46,716 bases of DNA from Gemmatimonadota bacterium (GTDB lineage: Bacteria > Gemmatimonadota > Gemmatimonadetes > Longimicrobiales > Gaopeijiaceae): positions 1-46,716 of the forward strand of contig JAOUPR010000022.1 of NCBI GenBank assembly GCA_029879725.1, in the 5' to 3' direction. Made by a program: the position numbers and the translations under genes. Positions 24,294-32,931 of this stretch are shown piece after piece. Every line of letters starts with the position of its first letter. Within the stretch, counting starts at the first letter, position 1. The notes under the pieces were generated by a model. That model ran no database searches, was not told the origin of the DNA, and was given only the letters and a program-made list of their open reading frames with translations.

Positions 24294-24524
24294 ATGCGAG
24301 ACGATGCCAGAGCGCCGCTTTCCCCACAGAGAATGGCCGTGGTACCTCCCGAGCTCATGGAAGCCATGCGGGAGGCCGTCCTGGACGAGGACTTCGATGG
24401 TCTGTACGAACTCATCGACGGGGTTGGAGAACACGACGCCGAGGTCGCGGAATACCTTCGTGGCCTCGTGGAGGAGTACGACAAGGACGCCCTCCACGAC
24501 GTGTTCGACGTGCGAGGGCGCTGA
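24294..24524 (+). CDS. Small acidic protein resembling a sensor-kinase C-terminal module
   Basis: The 76 residues consist of a short basic start and a helical acidic body (VVPPELMEAMREAVLDEDFD, GLYELIDGVGEHDAEVAEYL, RGLVEEYDKDAL). I recall the same arrangement, PxELxxxLRxAxxxxDxxxL and a closing EYDYDALL-type phrase, at the C-terminal ends of some hybrid sensor kinases and near HPt-type regions. It stands alone here, without kinase or receiver domain. GGAGG at 24281-24285 supports GTG 24291 or ATG 24294. It could be a regulator or partner of a two-component system, perhaps of the orphan response regulator at 27366; that link is a guess. Confidence 0.6.
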   Translation: MRDDARAPLSPQRMAVVPPELMEAMREAVLDEDFDGLYELIDGVGEHDAEVAEYLRGLVEEYDKDALHDVFDVRGR

Positions 24525-24531
24525 GAGGAGC

Positions 24532-25041
24532 GTGCACCGGTGGGCGGGAGTGCGTGGATGGCTCGCCGTCTTCCTCGCCGGCGTATCGGGTGCGTGCGGG
24601 CGCAGTGACGCCCCCCCTCCGAACGGGGAGTGGTGGGCTTCGGTCCGCGACAGTGTGGCCGGGATGATGGCGGACGTGTCCCGGGACCTGGCCGCCGACG
24701 GTCCCTCCGCCTGGCTTCGGTACTTCGAGGAGTCGTCGTCCTTCTTCATGGCGTCCGACGGGCGTTCCGTTTTTCCGACCCACGCCGCCGCCGACGAGGC
24801 GGTGGCGGATCTCGCGCTGGCCTTCACCCGTGTCGACATCCAGTGGATCGACCTGCGCGTCGAGCCCCTCGTTCCGGGGTTCGCCGTGGTGGGGACCGGG
24901 TACCATGAGATCCTCACGGACACGGCCGGCGGCACCGTGGAGTTCGGCGGCTTCATGACCGGAGTGGCCCGACACGGCCCCGACGGGTGGCGCCTGCGCA
25001 ACCTCCACTGGTCCAGTCCCGTTCCGGGCTCCGATGGCTAG
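24532..25041 (+). CDS. NTF2-like (SnoaL/DUF4440-type) lipoprotein
   Basis: Exported protein of about 169 residues. The start is uncertain: GTG 24532 has AGGAG too close to it, and GTG 24550 is in frame. Either gives a lipoprotein signal WLAVFLAGVSGAC with lipidation at the Cys. The mature domain looks like an NTF2-type cone fold: a helix DSVAGMMADVSRDLAADGPS, then SFFMASDGRSVFPTHAAADE, and strands FAVVGTGYHEILTDTAGG and GVARHGPDGWRLRNLHWSSP. Such domains bind small ligands or act as enzymes; the role here is unknown. The stop overlaps the start of the decarboxylase gene by eight bases, so the two are probably translated together. Confidence 0.75.
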   Translation: MHRWAGVRGWLAVFLAGVSGACGRSDAPPPNGEWWASVRDSVAGMMADVSRDLAADGPSAWLRYFEESSSFFMASDGRSVFPTHAAADEAVADLALAFTRVDIQWIDLRVEPLVPGFAVVGTGYHEILTDTAGGTVEFGGFMTGVARHGPDGWRLRNLHWSSPVPGSDG

Positions 25042-27055
25042 CGGCATGGACGACGCCACGCCCGACCTCGGGTTCATCGAGCCGTACTTCCTCGGCCCGG
25101 CCGCGGAGAACGACCAGTTCCTCGAGAGTCTCCTGGTGGAGTTTCTCCGGGACCACGTGTACTGGCGGCGGAACTTCCACCCGGACGACGGTTTCCGCAT
25201 TGACGCCGGGGCGCGGAACCGGCCGGAATACCTGGCCTTCCAGGCGAAGGTGAGGGCGGAGTTGTACAAGCTCAGCGCCAAGCTCAAGCACGCGGTGCCC
25301 TTCTTCCACCCCCGGTACGTCGGGCACATGACCGGCGACCTCCTCCTTCCCGGCGTGGTGGCCAAGCTCCTGACCACGCTCTACAACCCCAACAACGTGA
25401 GCGAGGAGGCCGCGCCCGTCACCCTGGAGATGGAACTCCAGGTGGGAGAGCAACTGGCCCGCATGTTCGGATATTCGGTGGACCCGGACGCCGAGCCGTG
25501 CGCGTGGGGGCACCTCACGGGTGGCGGAACGGTGGCCAACTACGAGGCGCTGTGGAACTTCCGTTCGGTGAAGTTCTACGGGATCGCCCTCCAGGAGGGC
25601 GCGCGGGCGTGCGGGCTCGACCCGGACGGGGTGGGGCCGGGGGGGAAGAAGCTCTCGGAGTGCTCCCGGTGGGAGCTTCTGAACCTCTCCATCGACGACA
25701 CCATCGCGCTGCGCAGGAGGATGGCTTCGGCGCTCCACGGAAAGGTGACGCCGCAGGAGTTCCACCTCTTCTCCCAGGCGGTGCGCAAGCGCCGCCTCGA
25801 GCACCTGGGCACGGCGGGGTTCTTCCTGGAGCACCGGGACATCGCGCCCCCCCAAGTCCTGGTCTCCGCTTCCGCCCACTACTCCTGGGCGAAGGGGATG
25901 AAGGCCCTGGGGTTGGGAACCGCCAACCTGATCACGGTGGCGGTGGACGACCATATGCGGATGGATCCGGGTCATCTGGAGGAGTGTCTGGCCGACGCGT
26001 TGGAGAACGAGGTGCCCGTCCTGGCGGTGGTGGGGATGCTGGGCACCACCGAGTTCGGGACGGTGGACCCCATCCACCGCATCGTGGAGGCGAGGGAAGG
26101 GTGGCGCGCCCGGGGGTGTGATTTCGGGATCCACGTGGACGGTGCCTGGGGCGGCTACCTCACGTCGGTGTTCCGCCGTCCCGACGGGTCGTTCCACGAC
26201 CGGGAAGAGGTCCGTGAGGGCTTCGCCCACTTCCCCTCCGAGGTCCTGTACGACGCGTTCCGGGCCCTCCCCCAGGCGGACTCCATCACGGTGGATCCCC
26301 ACAAGCTGGGGTACATCCCGTATCCGGCGGGCGCGTTCGTGGCCCGGAACCGGGAGGTCGTGGATTTCATCGCCCAGGAGGCGGCGTACGTCTTCGATCT
26401 CGGGGACGCCCATGACGAGGTTCCCCGCTCGCAGAAGCTGAGGAACCTGGGACAATACATCCTCGAGGGCTCCAAGCCGGGCGCGGCCGCCGCGGCCGTG
26501 CACGTGACCCACTCGGTCATCCCCCTCGATTCGGACGGGCTGGGCCGGCTGCTGAAGCTCACCGTGCGGGCGTGCGAAGGGTTCTACGACAGCGTCGGGA
26601 CGGTGCGGGAGCGCTGGGAGGATCGCGTGCGCCTCTGCGTTCCCTTCGAGCCGGACTCGAACCTCGTGTGCCTGGCGCTGAATCCATCCGGGAACACCAG
26701 CCTGGCGGTGATGAACCGGTTCGGCCGCGAGGTCTTCCGCCGCATGAAGGTGGACGCGGGGCAGCCGGTGCAGATGAAGACCTTCATCGGGTCGTACACG
26801 TCGCTCCTCAAGGAGAACCTCCCCGGTTCCCAGGCCGACCGGATCCTCGCCTCGCTGGAGCTGGATCCCTCCACCTTCCGTCTCTTCCCCGAAGATCCCC
26901 GCCGTGAGTCCGACCACATCTTCCTCCTTCGTCACACCCTCATGAACCCCTGGTTCCTCTCCGGGCCCGGGAAGGGGAGCTACCTCGACGCCTACTGGGC
27001 GTATCTCGGCGAAGTGGTGGACGAGGTCCTGGAGGAAGCGAGCTACCTCGGCTGA
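25034..27055 (+). CDS. PLP-dependent group II decarboxylase, tyrosine-decarboxylase-like
   Basis: Cytoplasmic PLP enzyme of 673 residues, large for the group II family (usually 450-500) but close to the long tyrosine decarboxylases of enterococci (about 620). Shared phrases are LYNPNNVSEEAAPVTLEMEL near 116-135, AWGHLTGGGTVANYEALW near 157-174, the cofactor Asp region HVDGAWGGYL near 367-376, and the PLP-binding Lys424 in TVDPHKLGYIPYPAGAF. The likely reaction is decarboxylation of an aromatic L-amino acid to its amine. No amine/amino-acid antiporter gene, the usual partner in acid resistance, lies beside it. ATG 25034 overlaps the upstream lipoprotein gene; ATG 25046 is also possible. Confidence 0.9.
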   Translation: MASGMDDATPDLGFIEPYFLGPAAENDQFLESLLVEFLRDHVYWRRNFHPDDGFRIDAGARNRPEYLAFQAKVRAELYKLSAKLKHAVPFFHPRYVGHMTGDLLLPGVVAKLLTTLYNPNNVSEEAAPVTLEMELQVGEQLARMFGYSVDPDAEPCAWGHLTGGGTVANYEALWNFRSVKFYGIALQEGARACGLDPDGVGPGGKKLSECSRWELLNLSIDDTIALRRRMASALHGKVTPQEFHLFSQAVRKRRLEHLGTAGFFLEHRDIAPPQVLVSASAHYSWAKGMKALGLGTANLITVAVDDHMRMDPGHLEECLADALENEVPVLAVVGMLGTTEFGTVDPIHRIVEAREGWRARGCDFGIHVDGAWGGYLTSVFRRPDGSFHDREEVREGFAHFPSEVLYDAFRALPQADSITVDPHKLGYIPYPAGAFVARNREVVDFIAQEAAYVFDLGDAHDEVPRSQKLRNLGQYILEGSKPGAAAAAVHVTHSVIPLDSDGLGRLLKLTVRACEGFYDSVGTVRERWEDRVRLCVPFEPDSNLVCLALNPSGNTSLAVMNRFGREVFRRMKVDAGQPVQMKTFIGSYTSLLKENLPGSQADRILASLELDPSTFRLFPEDPRRESDHIFLLRHTLMNPWFLSGPGKGSYLDAYWAYLGEVVDEVLEEASYLG

Positions 27056-27365
27056 TCCACCTGAAGACAGAATGGCCGAAACAGGGCACGATGTGGTCAA
27101 TCTGGCGGAACGTGGAATGCCTCGGCCGTCTGTCGTGTTCTTTGTAAGTTGTGGTTCTGCAGTGGTTTGCCACCGTATGGCCTTTCTGGCATACCCCTTG
27201 CCTCATACCCGTGCAGACCTGAGGGCGGATTCCCGGTCGACCGGAATGGCCGGGGCGCCCGCTTCGCTCCTCCCCCCCAGGACCCCGGACCCCGTGTCCG
27301 GGATGCGCGCCCCCCCCGGCTGGTGTGGAGTCGGCTCTCCCGAGTAGAGGGAGGGTCGGCCATAC
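27056..27365. promoter_or_regulatory. Regulatory interval before the NtrC-type regulator
   Basis: No gene in these 310 bp. It contains the sigma-54 promoter at 27187-27202, a short dyad GTGGTTTGCCAC just upstream, a near-perfect dyad built on CCGGTCGACCGG (27232-27243) near the expected start site, and a small hairpin CCCGGAC/GTCCGGG (27284-27290 with 27296-27302) in the leader. Confidence 0.5.
27187..27202 (+). promoter_or_regulatory. Sigma-54 (-24/-12) promoter of the response regulator
   Basis: TGGCATACCCCTTGCC has the invariant GG (27188-27189) and GC (27200-27201) exactly 10 bases apart, and TGGCA and TTGC match consensus. It lies in the gene-free interval 164 bp before the regulator ATG. 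Self-activation by the encoded sigma-54 activator is plausible. Confidence 0.7.
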
Positions 27366-28826
<1,461 letters not shown>

Positions 28827-28836
28827 CGGTGCAGGG

Positions 28837-29991
28837 TCAGCGCAGGCGGGCCGAGTAGGTGACGGAGAAGGTTTCGCCCGCGCCCTCCTCCGTGACGAAG
28901 AGCTCCGCCCCGCCGTCCGTCCGGAACACGACCTTCATGTATCCGGGCCGGACCGCGCCGTAGAGGATCCCCGGCACTTCCGAAACCGGTGAGAGCTTGC
29001 TCCCCGCCCCGCTCACCAGGCTCCACCGGGGAGCCGAGGGGTCCTCGCCACCCTGGTGGACCTGGAGCGAGTGGTCGTGGCCGCCGGCGAAGAGGAGGGG
29101 TCGCCCGGCACCCAAGAACGCTTCGCGGAGATCCTGCAGGTAGGCCCGGTACGGGGACGAGTTGAGGTCCTGTACGGCGGCGCCGGCTTTGCGCAGGATC
29201 CAGAAGGGGTCGAGCCCGTTCTCCCGTCCGCCTCCATGGGGCCCTCCCGACGCGAAGGGGTGGTGGGCCGCCACCAGGACGTTCCGTCCGCCGGCGGCGG
29301 AAAGCGCCTCCTCCAGAGCCTCGACGACGTTGGCGCGCTCCTCCTCTCCGGGCTGCTGGAGCCACCAGTCGCCGTCGAGCGCGATGATCCGGACCGTGCC
29401 ACCCAGGTCCATCACGGCGGGTCCGGGCTCACCAGCGGCCGGCAGGAGCCGAACGGGCGCGGAGGTGCGTTCCGCGACCTCGTCGAGGTGGGAAGCGAGG
29501 CCCTCCACCCGGGCCACGCCCGCCGGGCCCCGGGCGTTTCCCCAATCATGGTTTCCCGCCAGGAAGATCCCCCGGGCCCCCCGGGCCGTGGCCTCCGGGC
29601 CTTGCACGGTCCAGATCTGCGCGTGGAGGCGGGCCGAGTCCCGGGGGAAGTCGGCGTGCCCCCTCGGATGGAGGCCTTCCGGGTACACGAGGTCCCCCAG
29701 GAAGAGCACCGATACCGCCGCCGAGGCGGGGAGGGTGGCGCTCCACTCCTCGACGTCCTCCCTCAGGCGACGCACCAGGGGCGAGGAGTCCACCGTGGCC
29801 TCGCCGGCGTCTCCGACCAGGAACACCACCGCGTCGACCTCCGCCGGTGGGGTGCCCACTATGGGGTCGAAGGACGGAGGAGCGAAGAACGGCCCTCCAC
29901 ACGACCACGCCGGAAGGACCCAGGCCAGGAGGGCGGCGAACCCGGCCCACCGGGTGGCCCGACCCCACGGTCGCAAGGGGAATCCCCTCAT
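28837..29991 (-). CDS. Exported metallophosphoesterase (calcineurin-like)
   Basis: Envelope or secreted phosphoesterase of 384 residues. A signal (RWAGFAALLAWVLPAWSCGG) near 13-32 includes a possible lipidation Cys. The metal-binding motifs of the family follow in order: VVFLVGDAG near 53, VLFLGDLVYPEGLHP near 94, FLAGNHDWGNARG near 143, AAHHPFASGGPHG near 240 and FAGGHDHSLQV near 307. All are intact, unlike in the broken relative at 22985. The substrate is unknown; similar proteins act on phosphate esters outside the cytoplasm. The ATG overlaps the stop of the upstream gene (ATGA at 29988-29991), so the two form an operon on the minus strand. Confidence 0.88.
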   Translation of the reverse strand: MRGFPLRPWGRATRWAGFAALLAWVLPAWSCGGPFFAPPSFDPIVGTPPAEVDAVVFLVGDAGEATVDSSPLVRRLREDVEEWSATLPASAAVSVLFLGDLVYPEGLHPRGHADFPRDSARLHAQIWTVQGPEATARGARGIFLAGNHDWGNARGPAGVARVEGLASHLDEVAERTSAPVRLLPAAGEPGPAVMDLGGTVRIIALDGDWWLQQPGEEERANVVEALEEALSAAGGRNVLVAAHHPFASGGPHGGGRENGLDPFWILRKAGAAVQDLNSSPYRAYLQDLREAFLGAGRPLLFAGGHDHSLQVHQGGEDPSAPRWSLVSGAGSKLSPVSEVPGILYGAVRPGYMKVVFRTDGGAELFVTEEGAGETFSVTYSARLR

Positions 29992-30488
29992 GGCCCCACC
30001 GGGAGGATCAGGGAGATCACGATCCAGGGCTCTCCGGCGTCGGGGGTACGGGCCAGCCCCATGGCGGTGCCTGCGAGGAGCCCCACCGCGCCGCCCATGA
30101 TCGCTCCGGCCCACGCGTCCGTCCCGTCGTCGCCCACCATCGGCCCGAGCAGGGCACCCACGACGGCGCCCGTGCCGAACCCGAGGAGCCCTCCTCGCAC
30201 CGACTCCCCGAAGCGGGGGTGATCGTTCCGGGCGAGCCACGTCCCGCCCGCCACGGCCAGGGGAACGGGAAGGATCTCCCACACCAGAGGATTCGGGGAA
30301 TGGTGGAAATGACCCATGCGCGAGCCCAGCGTCAGGAGCCCCAGAGTCACGACCCCTCCCGACCCCACACCCCACGCCGCGCCTTCCAGGGTGGGAGGGG
30401 CGGACTGGGCCGAGGCGACGCGGGGCACCGTGAAGGTGGCGAGGGCCACGGCAACGGCCACCAGGGTGTGGGTCGATGTGCTTCTCAC
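29988..30488 (-). CDS. Glycine-rich exported or membrane protein, unknown
   Basis: Not recognised. About 166 residues from GTG 30488 (GAGG six bases upstream); GTG 30503 is an alternative giving 171. It has a signal peptide RSTSTHTLVAVAVALATFTV with cleavage after VASAQ. The mature part has several Gly/Ala-rich hydrophobic stretches (GVGSGGVVTLGLLTLGSRMG, GGLLGFGTGAVVGALLGPMV, AWAGAIMGGAVGLLAGTAMG) resembling the glycine-zipper pattern of small membrane or outer-membrane-associated proteins. It is translationally coupled to the metallophosphoesterase downstream. Confidence 0.7.
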   Translation of the reverse strand: MRSTSTHTLVAVAVALATFTVPRVASAQSAPPTLEGAAWGVGSGGVVTLGLLTLGSRMGHFHHSPNPLVWEILPVPLAVAGGTWLARNDHPRFGESVRGGLLGFGTGAVVGALLGPMVGDDGTDAWAGAIMGGAVGLLAGTAMGLARTPDAGEPWIVISLILPVGP

Positions 30489-30640
30489 GCGGGACCTCGG
30501 CACGGGGTGATCGAAGTGTGCTAAGTCTACGCGATCGGATCGGGGAAGGCATGGGGGGCGCCCCGGTCCTCCCGCCCTTGCGGAAGGCGGGGCCCCGAGC
30601 GTCTTATGGGGTCCACCACCCTCGAAAATCAGGAGGCTCC

Positions 30641-32074
30641 ATGCTTCGCACGTCCGCGTGGGCCGGCGCGCTCGCCCTGGCTCTCTTCTCGTCCATCCCC
30701 GCCTCGGCCCAGGAGTACGACCTGGTCCTCCGGGGAGGGCGCGTCATGGACCCCGAGTCGGGGCTGGACGCCGTGATGAACGTGGGGATCCGGGACGGCC
30801 GCATCGCCGCCATCGCCGCCGACCCGCTGACGGGCGCCGAGGTGGTGGACGTGTCCGGGTTGGTGGTGGCGCCGGGGTTCGTGGACCTCCACGCCCATGG
30901 ACAGGACCCCTTCAGCCGCGACCTCCAGGTGCGCGACGGCGTCACCACGGCTCTGGAGCTGGAGGGAGGCGTGTACCCGGTGGGCGAGTGGTACGCGGAG
31001 CGTGAGGGGCAGTGGCGCATCAACTTCGGGGCCACGGTCTCCCACGGCGGGATCCGCCGGACCGTCTTCGGAGACGATGCCCGGGGCGCGGTCTACCAGG
31101 AGGCCACGCCGGAGCAGGTGGCCCGCATGCGCGAGTTGGTGGCCGAGGGACTGGCCCAGGGGGCCATCGGGGTGGGGATGGGGATCCAATACACCCCCGG
31201 GGCGAGCCGCGAGGAGATCTTCCGCGTGTTCCAGACGGCGGGCGCGTTCGGCGTCACCACCTTCGTCCACATCCGCTACATGGGGCGAACGGAGCCGGAG
31301 AGCAGCATCTCGGCGGTGCAGGAGATGATCGCCGACGCGGCGGGCGCCAACACATCGGTGCACATCGTCCACATCGGGAGCAGCGGACTGACGCAGATCC
31401 CCGTGCTCCTGGACATGATCACGGCCGCCCGCGAGCAGGGCGTGGACGTGACCACCGAGGTCTATCCGTACACGGCGGCGTCCACCAGCATCGAGTCGGC
31501 CATCTTCGATCTCGGGTGGCGGGCGCGCACCGGGGGCGACTACCACGACATCGAGTGGGTGGCCACCGGCGAGCGTCTGGACTCGGTCTCCTTCATGGAG
31601 AAGCGCGAGGAGAAGGGAATCATCATCGCCCACATCATCCCCGAGGACGGGATGGAAGCGGCGTTGGCCCACCCCGCCGTCCTGGTGGCTTCCGACGGCG
31701 TGGGCTTCGTCAACGGGAGGGCGCACCCGCGGGGCGCGGGTACCTTCGCCCGGGTGCTGGGGCGGTACGCACGGGACGGGGGAACGCTCTCCCTCATGGA
31801 CGCCCTGCGGAAGATGACGCTCATGCCCGCCCGGCGCCTGGAGACCGCCATGCCCGACATGCGCCGCAAGGGGCGGGTCGCCGTGGGCGCGGACGCGGAC
31901 CTGACCCTCTTCGATCCGACCACGGTCATCGATCGGGCCACCTTCGCCGAGCCGGCGCAGCCGTCCGCGGGGATTCCCCACGTGATCGTGGGAGGGGAAT
32001 TCGTGGTGCGGGACGGCGAACTGGTGGAAGGCGTGATGCCGGGGAAGGCGGTGCGCAGACGGCCGGTGAGTTGA
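30641..32074 (+). CDS. Exported D-aminoacylase-type amidohydrolase
   Basis: Metal-dependent hydrolase of 477 residues with a signal peptide (LALALFSSIPASAQ). The N-terminal small domain (YDLVLRGGRVMDPESGLDAV) leads to the metal motif DLHAHGQDPF (His84, His86), and the barrel includes VHIVHIGSSG near 240, IAHIIPEDG near 330 and the catalytic-type Asp in LVASDGVGFVNGRAHPRGAG near 350. The C-terminal phrase KGRVAVGADADLTLFDP is typical of the N-acyl-D-amino-acid deacylase/dihydroorotase-like branch. It probably removes acyl groups from D-amino acids or related amides in the periplasm. AGGAGG precedes ATG 30641. Its substrate is not shown by the sequence. Confidence 0.9.
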   Translation: MLRTSAWAGALALALFSSIPASAQEYDLVLRGGRVMDPESGLDAVMNVGIRDGRIAAIAADPLTGAEVVDVSGLVVAPGFVDLHAHGQDPFSRDLQVRDGVTTALELEGGVYPVGEWYAEREGQWRINFGATVSHGGIRRTVFGDDARGAVYQEATPEQVARMRELVAEGLAQGAIGVGMGIQYTPGASREEIFRVFQTAGAFGVTTFVHIRYMGRTEPESSISAVQEMIADAAGANTSVHIVHIGSSGLTQIPVLLDMITAAREQGVDVTTEVYPYTAASTSIESAIFDLGWRARTGGDYHDIEWVATGERLDSVSFMEKREEKGIIIAHIIPEDGMEAALAHPAVLVASDGVGFVNGRAHPRGAGTFARVLGRYARDGGTLSLMDALRKMTLMPARRLETAMPDMRRKGRVAVGADADLTLFDPTTVIDRATFAEPAQPSAGIPHVIVGGEFVVRDGELVEGVMPGKAVRRRPVS

Positions 32075-32177
32075 TCGGCCCGCGTCGGGGATGCCGAGTT
32101 GCGGACCGGGCGGACCTGAGCGAACGTTTCACCTGGCGGCGAAACCCATGCGCGCCGTGACCCGTACGAGAACCCCG

Positions 32178-32897
32178 ATGATACGATCACCGCTCCGAAT
32201 CTCGTGTTCCTGCGCTGCTGTGCTGTTCCTTTCCGCGTGCGGCGGCACCGGAGGGACGGGCTCGGCCGCGCCGGCGCCACCGGCCGCGGCTTCCACCGCG
32301 CAACTCGAGGCGCTCTACCATGCCCGCCAGGCCGAAGCCCTCGACCGGGTGAGCGAGGCCGACGTCGAATTCCTCACCGGGATGATCTTCCACCATGCGC
32401 AGGCGCTGGTGATGTCCGCGTGGGCGCCGACCAACGGGGCGAGCGCGAGCATCCGCACGCTGGCGTCACGGATCATCAATGCCCAGAAGGACGAGATCCA
32501 CAACATGCAGGTGTGGCTGCGCGACCGAAGCCGGCCCGTCCCCGAGGTCGACGACTCCGGGGCCACGCGCATGCCCGGGGCCGAGGGCCACGCGATGCAC
32601 GGGATGGATCACGGGATGGATCACGGGATGATCATGCCCGGGATGCTTTCTCCGGAGCAGATGCGGGAGCTGGAGGGCGCCTCGGGCCCCGACTTCGATC
32701 GCCTGTTCCTCACCTATATGATCCAGCACCACCAGGGCGCCGTCGGCATGGTGCACGAGCTCTTCGCGAAGGACGGCGCCGCCCAGGACGAGTTGATCTT
32801 CAAGCTCGCGTCCGACATCCAGGTGGATCAGATTACCGAGATCAACCGGATGCAACTCATGCTCGACGCGCTCCCCGGCGCTGAGCGTTTCGACTGA
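32178..32897 (+). CDS. DUF305 lipoprotein with a His/Met-rich linker
   Basis: Exported protein of about 239 residues; ATG 32178 gives a lipoprotein signal ending LFLSACGG, and ATG 32148 is an alternative. Two DUF305 halves are visible: FLTGMIFHHAQALVMSAWAP near 63-82 and FLTYMIQHHQGAVGMVHELF near 176-195, each with the characteristic HH pair. Between them lies a metal-binding-looking stretch HAMHGMDHGMDHGMIMPGM (about 137-155), encoded by a 12-bp tandem repeat (CACGGGATGGAT). DUF305 includes CopM-like periplasmic copper-binding proteins, so copper binding is a fair inference. It is 34 bp ahead of the LVIVD gene and likely in one operon with it. Confidence 0.88.
   Translation: MIRSPLRISCSCAAVLFLSACGGTGGTGSAAPAPPAAASTAQLEALYHARQAEALDRVSEADVEFLTGMIFHHAQALVMSAWAPTNGASASIRTLASRIINAQKDEIHNMQVWLRDRSRPVPEVDDSGATRMPGAEGHAMHGMDHGMDHGMIMPGMLSPEQMRELEGASGPDFDRLFLTYMIQHHQGAVGMVHELFAKDGAAQDELIFKLASDIQVDQITEINRMQLMLDALPGAERFD
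32599..32631 (+). repeat. 12-bp tandem repeat encoding DHGM units
   Basis: CACGGGATGGAT is repeated with a third degenerate unit, coding for His-Gly-Met-Asp blocks within the DUF305 protein. It probably evolved by slippage and adjusts the number of His/Met ligands. Confidence 0.6.
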
Positions 32898-32931
32898 CCA
32901 CCCTCCGACCCACCCGACCCAGGAAGGCGAC

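Noticed and set aside
24953..27100. A 715-codon open frame on the minus strand
   Set aside because: Antisense shadow of the decarboxylase gene, which has full family motifs.
32083..32101. A GG-N10-GC pattern resembling a sigma-54 promoter
   Set aside because: Only the invariant dinucleotides match; TGGCAC is absent and it lies at the end of the amidohydrolase region.
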